The position numbers and the translations under genes were made by a program. The notes below the pieces were generated by a model, which was not told the DNA's origin, ran no database searches, and saw nothing but the letters and a program-made list of their open reading frames with translations. From Methanobacteriota archaeon (GTDB lineage: Archaea; Methanobacteriota; Methanobacteria; Methanobacteriales; Methanobacteriaceae), in NCBI GenBank assembly GCA_023411115.1, contig JAEYPF010000002.1, positions 1 through 64,000 on the forward strand: a DNA stretch of 64,000 nt, in the 5' to 3' direction. Numbering within the stretch: position 1 is the first letter of the stretch; each line of letters opens with the position of its first letter. Positions 51,046-60,201 of this stretch are shown piece by piece.

Positions 51046-51401
51046 CCAAATTAAATTAAGTTTATTAAAGAACCTTTATGAAGTTCATAGTGAAATAATG
51101 ACTGTTTTAATTATTCATTCCATACATTTGGAATATAATTTTTTGTTAATTAGATAATCTTATCCAATACATTATTGATAAATAAGTCTTCACTATAGAG
51201 AATATATTAAACATGAGATTAATATGTCTAATTAAATTTAGCTCTTTAATTTAAAATCTAAAAGATATTTTATTTAAATATATATAAAAGTTTTATAGAT
51301 AACTCTTAGTTTCATATAATCCAGAACTGGATAAATGTCTTATTATCTATTCTTAGTTAAACTATATCTTTTTCAATATTTAAATCTATTAAGTGATTCA
51401 A
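51046..51401. promoter_or_regulatory. Promoter region upstream of pdaD
   Basis: About 355 bp of AT-rich DNA with a TATA-like TTTAAATATATATAAAAG near 51273 and no gene. It must contain the promoter of the aIF5A gene (to the left) and of pdaD. No inverted repeat or other motif stands out here. Confidence 0.5.
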
Positions 51402-51845
51402 ATGAAAGTAGCAATAACATCAGGAAAAGCAGAAGGCCCAAGTAAACTCAACGCATTCGATAATGCCCTGTTAGATGCAGGAATAGGAGATGTTAACTTA
51501 ATAAAAGTATCCAGTATACTTCCAGCAGGCTCAAAATTCGTAGAACTTCCAAAACTTAAAGCAGGCGACATGATAAACTGCGTCTTAGCTCATGCAACAT
51601 CAAACAAAAGAGGGGATGTAATTACTGCGGTAATAGCAGTTGCAACATCCAATGATTTTGGATGTGTTGTTGAACACTCAGATATAAACAAAGATCCAGA
51701 AGACGTAGAAGAAAAAGCCGTATTTATGGTAAAAGAGATGATGAAGATAAGAGAAATGGAAATAAAGGATATTGTAATAGAAAAACAAAGCCATACAGTT
51801 GAAAATGAAGGCTCTGTAGTTGCTGCAATTGTTTATTTGGGGTAA
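51402..51845 (+). CDS. pdaD: Pyruvoyl-dependent arginine decarboxylase PdaD
   Basis: The proenzyme carries the self-cleavage site KVSSILPAGSK (Ser37-Ser38); Ser38 becomes the pyruvoyl group. MKVAITSGKAEGPSKLNAFD and VAIVYLG end regions match archaeal PvlArgDC. It decarboxylates arginine to agmatine. ATG 51402 lies 4 nt after GTGAT. Length of 147 aa is normal. The IMPase gene starts 5 bp after its stop. Confidence 0.93.
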   Translation: MKVAITSGKAEGPSKLNAFDNALLDAGIGDVNLIKVSSILPAGSKFVELPKLKAGDMINCVLAHATSNKRGDVITAVIAVATSNDFGCVVEHSDINKDPEDVEEKAVFMVKEMMKIREMEIKDIVIEKQSHTVENEGSVVAAIVYLG

Positions 51846-51849
51846 AACT

Positions 51850-52686
51850 ATGGAAGAAGATGACATTGAATTTTGGAGAGATATCTCCCATAAAATAATT
51901 GATGAAGTAAGTAAAGTAGTTTCTCCACTTATAGGTAGGGAAAAATCAGGAGAAACAGTGAAAATGGGTGCTGATGGCACTCCTACAAAGATGATTGATA
52001 TCGTTGCAGAAGAAAAGGTCATAGAAATTTTAAAAAGCACTGGAAAACCTGTAACTCTTGTAAGCGAAGAAATAGGTGAACTTAAAATTGGAGAAGAGCC
52101 TCCTGAAGTAGTTTTTGTAGTTGATCCACTGGATGGAACCATCAATGCCCTTAAAAACATTCCATTTTATGGAATATCCATTGCAATTGCAGATTCATCC
52201 GATAAATCATTAAAATCTCTGACACTCCATGATATTGAAATGGGTTTTGTTAAAAATCTTGCAACAGGACATCTTTATGAAGCAGTTAAAGGAAAAGGTG
52301 TCCTTTTAAACGGCGCAGAAATAAGTCCATCATCACGAGAAGACATTTCAGGTTCTTTAATAGGAGCTTATATTCGTGGAGCAATGGATAAAATGAGTGA
52401 AATATGTAAAACTGTAAAAAGAATTAGATTACTTGGTTCTGTTGCTATTGAACTGTGTTATGTAGCTGATGGTACATATGACGCTTTTTTAGATATCAGG
52501 GGAAATTTAAGAGTGGTAGATATAGCCGCTGCCAAACTTATAGTTGAAGAAGCTGGTGGCATTATAACCGATGAACATGGAAAAAGTTTAAAGAATAAAT
52601 TAAATGTTACAGAAAGAACGTCTGTAATTGCAGCATGCAATCCAAAGGTTCATACAGGTACAATAAACATCACGGAGGTTTTATGA
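51850..52686 (+). CDS. suhB: Inositol monophosphatase/fructose-1,6-bisphosphatase family enzyme
   Basis: A lithium-sensitive phosphatase fold: TKMIDIVAEEKV, VSEEIGE, VVDPLDGTINA (metal-binding DPxDGT) and GNLRVVDIAAAKLIVEEAGG. Archaeal members hydrolyse inositol phosphate, fructose bisphosphate or NADP. Start ATG 51850; the frame is open 30 nt further into pdaD. Its stop overlaps the NAD kinase start. In Methanocaldococcus (MJ0917) the corresponding two activities are fused, so a linked NAD/NADP cycle is plausible. Confidence 0.85.
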   Translation: MEEDDIEFWRDISHKIIDEVSKVVSPLIGREKSGETVKMGADGTPTKMIDIVAEEKVIEILKSTGKPVTLVSEEIGELKIGEEPPEVVFVVDPLDGTINALKNIPFYGISIAIADSSDKSLKSLTLHDIEMGFVKNLATGHLYEAVKGKGVLLNGAEISPSSREDISGSLIGAYIRGAMDKMSEICKTVKRIRLLGSVAIELCYVADGTYDAFLDIRGNLRVVDIAAAKLIVEEAGGIITDEHGKSLKNKLNVTERTSVIAACNPKVHTGTINITEVL

Positions 52687-53528
52687 TGCATATAGGGATT
52701 GTAGCACGTCTTGACATTCATAGAGCTATTGAACTTGCAGGAGAGGTAGCAGATTTCCTGATTAAGAAAGATATAGAAATTTTTTTAGATTCATCCCTTG
52801 TAGAAAAGCTCGATAAGTACCAGGATTATGCAAAGGATCTCCATGATATGGATGTAGATATTATCATTGCCATTGGCGGTGATGGAACAATTTTAAGAAC
52901 TCAGAGCTTTATAGATGGAAAGAATATTCCAATATTTGGGATAAATATGGGCACTGTAGGTTTTTTAACAGAAATAGGTCCAGAAGAATCTTTCCACGCT
53001 ATTAAAGAGGTATTAAACGGTAATTACTTTATTGAGGAACGTACTCGTCTTGAGGTATGGCATAATAGAGAACTGGCTCCTGCCTTAAATGAAGTTGTTT
53101 TGATGACAAGAAAGCCTGCAAAAATGCTTCATCTCGAAATAAGAGTTGATGATGAAATTGTTGAAGAATTAAGAGCCGATGGACTTATAATTGCAACCCC
53201 GAGCGGTTCAACTGCATATTCCATGTCTGCAGGAGGCCCAATTGTTGACCCGCGCGTAAATGCATTCATAATAGTCCCTATATGTCCATTTAAACTTGGT
53301 TCACGACCTACAGTAGTATCAGGCGAAAGTGTGATAAGTGTAAAACTGCTGCGAGAAGGGAAAAAAGCGATAGCTGTAATAGACGGGCAATTTGAAGAGG
53401 AAATTAATTACATGGAAGAAGTTATCTTTAAAAAATCAGATCAGCACGCTTATTTTGTAAGATTAACCAAAGAATTCTATAAAAAAGTAAGAGAAAAACT
53501 CATAAAAGGTGGGATAGGATTAGAATAA
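52683..53528 (+). CDS. nadK: NAD kinase
   Basis: The signature IAIGGDGTILR and the conserved TPSGSTAYSMSAGGPIVDP identify NAD kinase. It phosphorylates NAD to NADP. Start ATG 52683, 4 nt behind GGAGG, overlapping the IMPase stop as ATGA. The frame is open upstream, but the first 16 residues of that are from the IMPase gene. Length of 281 aa is normal. Confidence 0.93.
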   Translation: MMHIGIVARLDIHRAIELAGEVADFLIKKDIEIFLDSSLVEKLDKYQDYAKDLHDMDVDIIIAIGGDGTILRTQSFIDGKNIPIFGINMGTVGFLTEIGPEESFHAIKEVLNGNYFIEERTRLEVWHNRELAPALNEVVLMTRKPAKMLHLEIRVDDEIVEELRADGLIIATPSGSTAYSMSAGGPIVDPRVNAFIIVPICPFKLGSRPTVVSGESVISVKLLREGKKAIAVIDGQFEEEINYMEEVIFKKSDQHAYFVRLTKEFYKKVREKLIKGGIGLE

Positions 53529-53574
53529 TGATCATTCCCCACATTTCTTACTACAGAAATAGGAGCAATAATCA

Positions 53575-54924
53575 ATGAATGCCTTGATCATCGACATGAC
53601 CCATGGAGGAAAATTAATAGCCTCACAATTTTCAAAACTGGATGATTTCAACGTTTTTGCATTAGACATTTACAATACATTGTCTGAAAAAGAAAGACTT
53701 TCCATGAAAAAGGAAGGAATAAAACTAGTTGAAAACTCCTTTTTAGATGAAATAGATGATTGTGGAAATTCAAAGGATGATTTTTTAATAATTGCTCCCG
53801 TACACTGCAATATTGAATCTAAAATCCATATGACGCACCACGAAGCAGTTAAATTTTTAATGAAAGACCAGATTAATGTCCCTGTAATTGAAGTTACAGG
53901 GGTAAAAGGAAAAACTAGCGTTGTGTGGATGCTAAAGGAAATATTTAAAGACTTAAATCCGCTTATTTTAAGTAGCCTAGGCGTTGAAATTGTAGAAAAC
54001 GGGAAAAGCAATATTTTAAAACGTGACATAAGTATAACTCCTGCAAGTATTATAGAATCATTGCAATTGGCACAAGACTATGAAAATATTGGGATCTGCA
54101 TATTTGAAACCTCTCTTGGAGGAACGGGGCTTGCAGATGTTGGTATACTCACCAATATGGCTGAAAATTATACGATAGCCTCTGGAAGGAAAACTGCAAG
54201 TCAGGCAAAATCTCAGATATTTAAAAGTAGAATAGTTGCATGTGATTTTGATTCATTAAATTCTTTTTATCAAGATTTATATGAAAATACCATTACTTTT
54301 GGCATTAATGAGGAAGCAAACGTCCATGCATCCCGAATAAAATTTGGACTTGATGAAACTTCTTTCAAGGTTGAAGTAAACAACCTTAAAACTCTTGATG
54401 GAGATATTTTAGACACCTCGTTTGATATTTCAACATTTGCACCTGCAGAACACCATTTAACTAATGTTCTTTCTGCGATTTGTGCTTCTTTAATTTTAAA
54501 AACCCCCATTAGCCAAATTAAAGCCGGATTAAAAAATTTCAGAGGCATCGAAGGACGGACTTCCCTGAAAGATTACAAAGGAAGTAAAATTATAGAAGAA
54601 ATTAACCCTGGAATTAACGTTACTGCGATTAAAAAATCGGTGAAGATGGTTGAAGATAAAAATCTTACCGTCATCTTTGGAGGTAAATATGGAATAACCT
54701 GTGAAGAGATAGATGAAGATTCTACAGTAGAATTTTTTAACGGGATGAATACTGAAATTAATCTTATACTGGTTGATGAACTGGGTAAAAATATTAAAAA
54801 CAATATAAAACGAAAATATAAGTATACTAATTTCAATAATGCTATTGAAGAAGCTATTAAAATGAATTCTAAAATGATTCTTTTAATTTACAGGTCTAAC
54901 TATTCGGATCTCGCAAGAAGATAA
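53575..54924 (+). CDS. cfbE: Coenzyme F430 synthetase CfbE (Mur ligase fold)
   Basis: A Mur-ligase-like enzyme with P-loop VTGVKGKTS (107-115), the segment FETSLGGTG, and domain 3 VIFGGKYGI, IEEINPGINVTAI. Residues 1-100 form a domain unlike peptidoglycan Mur ligases. This matches CfbE, which uses ATP to close the carbocyclic ring of F430. AGGAG precedes the ATG. It follows nadK by about 45 bp. In pathway terms it joins cfbA and hemC in this window. Confidence 0.88.
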   Translation: MNALIIDMTHGGKLIASQFSKLDDFNVFALDIYNTLSEKERLSMKKEGIKLVENSFLDEIDDCGNSKDDFLIIAPVHCNIESKIHMTHHEAVKFLMKDQINVPVIEVTGVKGKTSVVWMLKEIFKDLNPLILSSLGVEIVENGKSNILKRDISITPASIIESLQLAQDYENIGICIFETSLGGTGLADVGILTNMAENYTIASGRKTASQAKSQIFKSRIVACDFDSLNSFYQDLYENTITFGINEEANVHASRIKFGLDETSFKVEVNNLKTLDGDILDTSFDISTFAPAEHHLTNVLSAICASLILKTPISQIKAGLKNFRGIEGRTSLKDYKGSKIIEEINPGINVTAIKKSVKMVEDKNLTVIFGGKYGITCEEIDEDSTVEFFNGMNTEINLILVDELGKNIKNNIKRKYKYTNFNNAIEEAIKMNSKMILLIYRSNYSDLARR

Positions 54925-55029
54925 ATAAGATTAAAAAGTTATGATTTTAATGTGAACTTATTCACAAAAATCTTTTTAAAGGTCATTGATGAATCATCAT
55001 ATAGAACAAGATATTATTTTAAAAGCATT

Positions 55030-55204
55030 CGAAAAAATGAATTTTTTCGGTGTTTGAAAATCCTTCAAAATCTTCGATTTTGGGGCATCAAAACCTATGG
55101 TTTTGATAGCTTTGATTTTCAACCGTGAAAATTTTCAATTTTCACATGCCCCAAAAATCTGTCGAAATTTTCAATTTCGACGCCACAAAAATCAAAGATT
55201 TTTG
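55030..55204. repeat. Six-hairpin repeat array in the hemC leader, with long-range pairing
   Basis: Hairpins: CGAAAAAA/TTTTTTCG (55030-55049, 4-nt loop), CAAAATC-TTC-GATTTTG (55066-55082), ATCAAAACC-TAT-GGTTTTGAT (55087-55107), GTGAAAATT-TTC-AATTTTCAC (55125-55145), GTCGAAATT-TTC-AATTTCGAC (55161-55181) and CAAAAATC-AAA-GATTTTTG (55186-55204). GGGGCAT (55082-55088) is complementary to ATGCCCC (55146-55152), and TTGAAAATC (55053-55061) to GATTTTCAA (55114-55122), so outer stems can form. It ends about 50 bp before the hemC start. Confidence 0.85.
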
Positions 55205-55255
55205 TTGGCTTTGATTTTTGAGGGTTTTAAGTTTATCAAATTTGGAGAGGATTCT

Positions 55256-56128
55256 TTGAGAGTTGGCACCAGGGGAAGCAATTTAGCAGTGACTCAAACG
55301 AAAAATATAATCAGTCAGTTATCTAAAATAATAAACGAAGAAATAGATATGGAAATAATTAAAACAACTGGGGATAAAATCACAGATTCTCAGCTTTATT
55401 CCATTGATGTAAAAGGAATATTTACCAAAGAACTAGACAAAGCTGTTTTAGAAGAGGAAGTAGATTTTGCGGTCCATAGTTTAAAAGACCTTCCAACAGA
55501 GCTTGCAGGCGATCTTGAGATAGTTGCTGTTCCAGAAAGAGAATCTCCGAATGAAGTGCTGGTATCATCTTATGACTGGGATGAACTTCCAGAAGGAGCA
55601 TCCATTGGAACAAGTAGCTTAAGAAGGGAAGCTTTTTGTAATTATCATAGCAAAAACTTAACTATAAAACCAATAAGAGGAAATATTGATACAAGGATTA
55701 AAAAAGTGGAAAATGGAGAATATGATGCTACTATAATGGCTGAAGCTGGCATTAAAAGGCTGGGCCTTACTCGCCATATTAAAAAAATATTTCCACTTGA
55801 CTATTTCACTCCTGCAGCTGGACAAGGTGCGTTGGCTGTGGTTGCAAGGCGCGATGGTAGCGCGCGAAAAGATTTAGAAAAATTAAATCATTTTAATTCA
55901 GCCCAAGAAGTAATAGCTGAAAAAACTGTTCTTGCAGAACTTGGAGTAGGTTGTCAATGGCCATTAGGAGTATCTGCAAGGGCGAATGGTAATAAATTAG
56001 ATATTAACAGCATTTTATTAACAAAAGAAGGTGAAGTGCTGTCTGAAGTTAAATTAAGCGGATCAATAAATGATGCAGAAAAATTAGGTAGAGATGTTGC
56101 AAAGATAATGATGGAGGATTATGTGTGA
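55256..56128 (+). CDS. hemC: Porphobilinogen deaminase HemC
   Basis: The product is normal in length (290 aa) from TTG 55256: MRVGTRGSNLAVTQT. GIFTKELDKAVL, DFAVHSLKDLPTEL, GTSSLRRE and IRGNIDTRIKK are active-site segments. Cys233 in LGVGCQWP attaches the dipyrromethane cofactor. It makes hydroxymethylbilane for siroheme, cobamide and F430. GGAGAGG is the ribosome-binding site. A longer open frame from 55097 runs through the hairpin array and is not coding. The stop overlaps the next gene (GTGTGA). Confidence 0.95.
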   Translation: MRVGTRGSNLAVTQTKNIISQLSKIINEEIDMEIIKTTGDKITDSQLYSIDVKGIFTKELDKAVLEEEVDFAVHSLKDLPTELAGDLEIVAVPERESPNEVLVSSYDWDELPEGASIGTSSLRREAFCNYHSKNLTIKPIRGNIDTRIKKVENGEYDATIMAEAGIKRLGLTRHIKKIFPLDYFTPAAGQGALAVVARRDGSARKDLEKLNHFNSAQEVIAEKTVLAELGVGCQWPLGVSARANGNKLDINSILLTKEGEVLSEVKLSGSINDAEKLGRDVAKIMMEDYV

Positions 56129-57078
56129 ATAAGGTAAATGTAGGAGTAATTGGTGTTGGAGCTATGGGCTATAACCACGCCAGAGTATATTCTAAACTTG
56201 AAAATGCTAACCTAATGGCCATATCTGATCTTATGAGGGAAAAATCAGACGAGGTTGCCAAAAAATACAATGCCCAGGGATTTGTTGATTATAATGATAT
56301 TCTTAAAATGCCTGAAATAGAAGCAGTAAGCGTTTGTGTTCCAACTACTCACCATTTTAACGTTGTGATGGATGCAATAGAGCATGGAAAACATGTTTTA
56401 GTAGAAAAACCAATAGCATTTACCTTAAGAGAAGCAAAAGCAATGGTAAAAGCTGCAAAAAATGAAGGAGTTGAACTTGCAACTGGTCACGTTGAAAGAT
56501 TTAATCCTGCTGTAGGAAAGGCAAAGGAACTTATAAATAATGACATAATTGGTGAAGTTGTATCTGCATCTGCAAAAAGAGTAGGTCCATTTCCTCCACG
56601 AATTAAGGATGTTGGAGTTATAATAGATCTTGCAATACATGATGTAGATATTATGTTCCACCTCTTTGACAGCCCAATTTCTAGGATATACGCCAATATG
56701 GGAAGTAGACTTGAAAAATGTGAATATGAAGACCATGCAGAGATAATGAGCAGCTTCAAAAACGGTATTATCGGTATGCTTGAAGTAAACTGGCTTACAC
56801 CATATAAAAAGAGGAAATTAGAAATAACTGGCGTAGATGGAATAATATCCATCGATTATATCGATCAAACCGTTAATGTATACGGAAAATCTACTCAGAA
56901 TGTAGATGTAGAATATAAGGAGCCTTTAAAAGAGGAACTAAGCTCATTTTTAAACGCGGTAAGTAACGGCGAAGAACCAAAAATTACCGGTGAAGATGGA
57001 ATATATGCACTTAAGGTCGTTACTGCAGCCATGAAATCTGCAAAGGATACTTCTCCTGTTGAAATAAACGATTATTAA
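56125..57078 (+). CDS. Gfo/Idh/MocA family oxidoreductase
   Basis: The N-terminal Rossmann motif NVGVIGVGAMGYNHARVYSKL is followed by the EKPIAFTLREAKAM signature (Lys of the catalytic region), VERFNPAV, and DLAIHDVDIMFHL. The C-terminal domain is an alpha/beta sheet. It should be an NAD(P)-dependent dehydrogenase acting on a sugar or inositol. The GTG start overlaps the hemC stop by 4 nt, so it is co-translated, although no tetrapyrrole role is known for the family. A UDP-sugar dehydrogenase is an alternative. Confidence 0.85.
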   Translation: MNKVNVGVIGVGAMGYNHARVYSKLENANLMAISDLMREKSDEVAKKYNAQGFVDYNDILKMPEIEAVSVCVPTTHHFNVVMDAIEHGKHVLVEKPIAFTLREAKAMVKAAKNEGVELATGHVERFNPAVGKAKELINNDIIGEVVSASAKRVGPFPPRIKDVGVIIDLAIHDVDIMFHLFDSPISRIYANMGSRLEKCEYEDHAEIMSSFKNGIIGMLEVNWLTPYKKRKLEITGVDGIISIDYIDQTVNVYGKSTQNVDVEYKEPLKEELSSFLNAVSNGEEPKITGEDGIYALKVVTAAMKSAKDTSPVEINDY

Positions 57079-57182
57079 TTATCGTTTAAAAATGTAGTTG
57101 TAATAAATTTATATTCTTAAAAAATTAAAAATATTTATATATTTTTGACATGAATAGTCCTCAATTAACTGGATGTGTGTTT

Positions 57183-57782
57183 ATGAATGAAGAACTCATA
57201 AAAAAGGCTTATGAACTAAGAAGCAGAGGATTTACCACTGGAGAAATAGCAGATGAGCTTAATGTGTCTAAAGATACAGCTAGATGGCTTATTTTACAGG
57301 TAACTGGTAAAAAAGTAGAATCAGGGGCCCAAAAAGCTCCAGTTGACTTTGCAATAGATTGGAAGAACTTAGGCAGTAGTTCCGTAAGAATGATGAATGT
57401 ATCTGCAGCCATGGCCGATTTAGCATTAGACTTCGGTGATGTTGAAGTTGTAGTGGGAATAACTGTAAGTGGAGTACCCTTTGCAACCATGATGGCAGAA
57501 GTAATTGATGCAGATATAACCATATTCCACCCCATAAAACACAGAAAAGAAGAAGATGCACGGGGAGCAATAAGCAGCAACTTCGCATCGGTTGAAGGCA
57601 AAAAAGTGGTAATTGTGGACGACGTTATAACAAGCGGGAAAACCGTAACTGAGGCAATAAACGTTTTAAAAGACCTTGGAGCAAATCCACTTTGTGTTGT
57701 TGTTTTAATAGATAAAAAAGGAATTTCCGAAATTGAAGGAGTTCCTGTAGAGTCTTTGATTCGAGTTAGTAGGTTAGGCTAG
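57183..57782 (+). CDS. PyrE-like phosphoribosyltransferase with HTH domain (GfcR-like)
   Basis: An N-terminal HTH (LIKKAYELRSRGFTTGEIADELNVSKDTARWLI) is joined to a phosphoribosyltransferase domain with the PRPP motif VVIVDDVITSGKT. This fusion is the archaeal orotate phosphoribosyltransferase-like family, which includes the haloarchaeal GfcR regulator. It probably binds DNA with PRPP or a related ligand. ATG 57183 is taken because the ATG at 57150 lies too close to the TATA region (57127-57141). Confidence 0.85.
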   Translation: MNEELIKKAYELRSRGFTTGEIADELNVSKDTARWLILQVTGKKVESGAQKAPVDFAIDWKNLGSSSVRMMNVSAAMADLALDFGDVEVVVGITVSGVPFATMMAEVIDADITIFHPIKHRKEEDARGAISSNFASVEGKKVVIVDDVITSGKTVTEAINVLKDLGANPLCVVVLIDKKGISEIEGVPVESLIRVSRLG

Positions 57783-57874
57783 CCTATTTCAAAACTAATT
57801 AGCTTTTTAATTCTTTTTTAACTTATTTAATTTTACAACTTATTCTAAATCATTAAAAAAATGGAGATATAGTT

Positions 57875-59104
57875 CTACGTTCTATATCTCAATATAGCAG
57901 CAATTCCTCCGAAAGCCCTTAATAATTGCATTCCTTCCTCAGTTTCAGTCGAAACAATCTCAACTTCAGATCCAACTTCTTCAGCCATATCCACAAATTC
58001 GTCAATAACATCACGTGATTCAGTTACTTTCATTATTTCACCACATTGTGGACACTGCTCATTTTCAATTTCTTCAGCTTTCTTAATGGTTTTTCCTTCC
58101 ACATACGCACATGCAGGGCACTGGCATGTTTCTCTCTTAACTCCAACATCTTCTGATAAAAGAAGGACTTCAACTGCCCCTATTTCGAGATTTTTCCTTA
58201 CATCAGCTTCCCCATAAGATGAAAGCCCTTCTTCATTTATTAGTTCTTTTAAAAATTTCTGTACAAGCTTTTTCTCGCGCATTATATCTATTTCAGTTAA
58301 AACATCCATGGACTTGTCAATCACTTCCCTTATACCAAATTCACCAGTATATGAAGTATCCACAGTAGTTATAACCTTATTTTTAATTTCATAATGCATG
58401 TAATCTCCGTTAAGAAATTCTTCCTTTGTATGTCCCGGACCGCCCAATATTACTCCTTTTAAGTCAGGAATTGGCAGGAAAGCATCGTTTATATGCTGAC
58501 CTATCCTTTTTAAAAATTCATGGGCCGCAAGGTCAATTAAACGGTCAAACCTACGTTGAGACTGTCCACCTGCTTTATGCTTACCTGGAACACCACTGGT
58601 TAATGTTTTAACAATATCAATTCTTTTTCCGCGTAAGGTTGCTATCGTAGCTTCTTTCCTATCCAGTACAGCAAGTCCATATGTATCTTTCACTTCTATC
58701 ATATCTTGAAGTGGTTCCACATAAAATTCTGAATTACAGTGATATGTATATGTTTGTATAGGTTCTGGTGGTTCAAAAACGTAAGTTTCCATCTTTTCTG
58801 TACCGGGGCCGCCTTTAGGAATCATTCCAACAAAAAGAAGGAGTCCATTTTCAGGGGCTCTTGGAAATAGTTTTAACTTCTGCATGATTACTTCAATTGC
58901 AGACTGTACGTTCTTTTTTGTCTGTTTACTTTTTATATTAGCACTTTGACTTAATTCTTCCCGCATATGTTTTACAACATCGCTTACCTGCTTATCTGGC
59001 GGAATGTAAACGGATACAAGTTCTGTTCCTCTTCCTTTTTTATCTGCGAGTTCCACTATAGTCCTTTTAAACTCGTATAACTCTTTTGATGATACTTCAG
59101 CCAA
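57875..59104 (-). CDS. prf1: Peptide chain release factor aRF1
   Basis: The NIKS stop-codon recognition motif (residues near 59-66), the GGQ hydrolysis motif in KHKAGGQSQRRF, and the C-terminal domain with a zinc-binding CPACAYVE and CPQCGE are visible. It releases the finished protein at all three stop codons. The GTG at 59113 overlaps GGAGTGAT. The TTG at 59104, 4 nt after GTGAT, gives MAEVSSKELYEFKRT, the usual family start. Confidence 0.94.
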   Translation of the reverse strand: MAEVSSKELYEFKRTIVELADKKGRGTELVSVYIPPDKQVSDVVKHMREELSQSANIKSKQTKKNVQSAIEVIMQKLKLFPRAPENGLLLFVGMIPKGGPGTEKMETYVFEPPEPIQTYTYHCNSEFYVEPLQDMIEVKDTYGLAVLDRKEATIATLRGKRIDIVKTLTSGVPGKHKAGGQSQRRFDRLIDLAAHEFLKRIGQHINDAFLPIPDLKGVILGGPGHTKEEFLNGDYMHYEIKNKVITTVDTSYTGEFGIREVIDKSMDVLTEIDIMREKKLVQKFLKELINEEGLSSYGEADVRKNLEIGAVEVLLLSEDVGVKRETCQCPACAYVEGKTIKKAEEIENEQCPQCGEIMKVTESRDVIDEFVDMAEEVGSEVEIVSTETEEGMQLLRAFGGIAAILRYRT

Positions 59105-59295
59105 AAAAATCACTCCTTAATAATAGTAATGGTAAATTAATTCATTATATCTTCATAATTTAAAATATCAGAACACAAGCTATTTATTTTATATTATATC
59201 TTCCATAATATATAATTAAAACATTACTAATTCTATTTAATAATTTAGAATTATATTTATTTAAGTTTCATGACAATTAATATGGTGATGAAAAG

Positions 59296-59970
59296 ATGAA
59301 AATCGTGGTTACAGTAGGCGGATCAATAATAATCAAAGATAATAACTATAAAAAATTTAAAGACTACGCTGACATTTTAAGGAATATAAACCAGGAACAC
59401 AATTTATTTGTGGTGGTTGGCGGTGGTAAACCCGCCCGTGAATACATTGGAATTGCAAGAGACCTTGAGGTTTCTGAAGCAGCCTGTGATGATATAGGAA
59501 TTGATGTTACACGATTAAACGCTAAACTTCTTATTATGGCGCTTGGAGACGATGCATATCCAAGGGTAGCTAAAAATTTCCATGAGGCAATGGAATTTTC
59601 AGTATCTAGTAAAATCGTAGTTATGGGAGGAACTGAACCTGCCCACAGTACAGATGCGGTTGGAAGTATTCTTGCAGAGTTTGTACATGCCGATCTTTTG
59701 ATAAATGCCACATCTGTGGATGGACTATATGATAAAGACCCTAACAAGTACAGTGATGCAAAGATGTTTGGAAAAATTACCCCTACAGAAATGATGTCCA
59801 TTTTAGGAAGTGCAGAGACTAAGGCTGGTACTTACGAATTTTTTGATACTACCGCAATACAAATAATCAAGCGATCGAAGATAAAAACCAGAATTGTAAA
59901 TGGAGAACATGCTGAAAACCTCCAAAAAGCAATTTCTAGTGAAATAGGGACCACTATTATTCCAGATTAA
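59296..59970 (+). CDS. pyrH: UMP kinase
   Basis: An amino-acid-kinase-fold UMP kinase of the archaeal type: VVTVGGSIII and VVVGGGKPAREYIGIARDL at the start, and INATSVDGLYDKDPN. It phosphorylates UMP to UDP. Length of 224 aa. GGTGATG precedes ATG 59296. It lies divergently from prf1. Confidence 0.93.
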   Translation: MKIVVTVGGSIIIKDNNYKKFKDYADILRNINQEHNLFVVVGGGKPAREYIGIARDLEVSEAACDDIGIDVTRLNAKLLIMALGDDAYPRVAKNFHEAMEFSVSSKIVVMGGTEPAHSTDAVGSILAEFVHADLLINATSVDGLYDKDPNKYSDAKMFGKITPTEMMSILGSAETKAGTYEFFDTTAIQIIKRSKIKTRIVNGEHAENLQKAISSEIGTTIIPD

Positions 59971-60201
59971 AATTCACCTAATCATTTTATTATTTATAAT
60001 TCATCGTAGTGTTTATAAATATGAAGGATATATGTACTCATGATGTATTCATAAACATCATTTTTTTATTGAATTTAGATGTTATTAAATCATGAATGCA
60101 TAGTTTTTAAGACTTATACTGACGTTTTAAAATTCTAAAGCTGTTAATTATAAATTTTGACAGTTTGTACTTTTTATAAATCAATAGAGAGGTGTGTAAA
60201 T

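Noticed and set aside
53575..54924. A second cell-wall Mur ligase
   Set aside because: The N-terminal domain and motif details fit CfbE of F430 synthesis better, and neighbours are cofactor genes.
55030..55204. Known riboswitch class in the hemC leader
   Set aside because: No match to the conserved core of cobalamin or other riboswitches; the signal is only repeated hairpins.
55097..55255. N-terminal extension of HemC
   Set aside because: The in-frame extension is translation of the hairpin array; family homology begins at TTG 55256, behind GGAGAGG.
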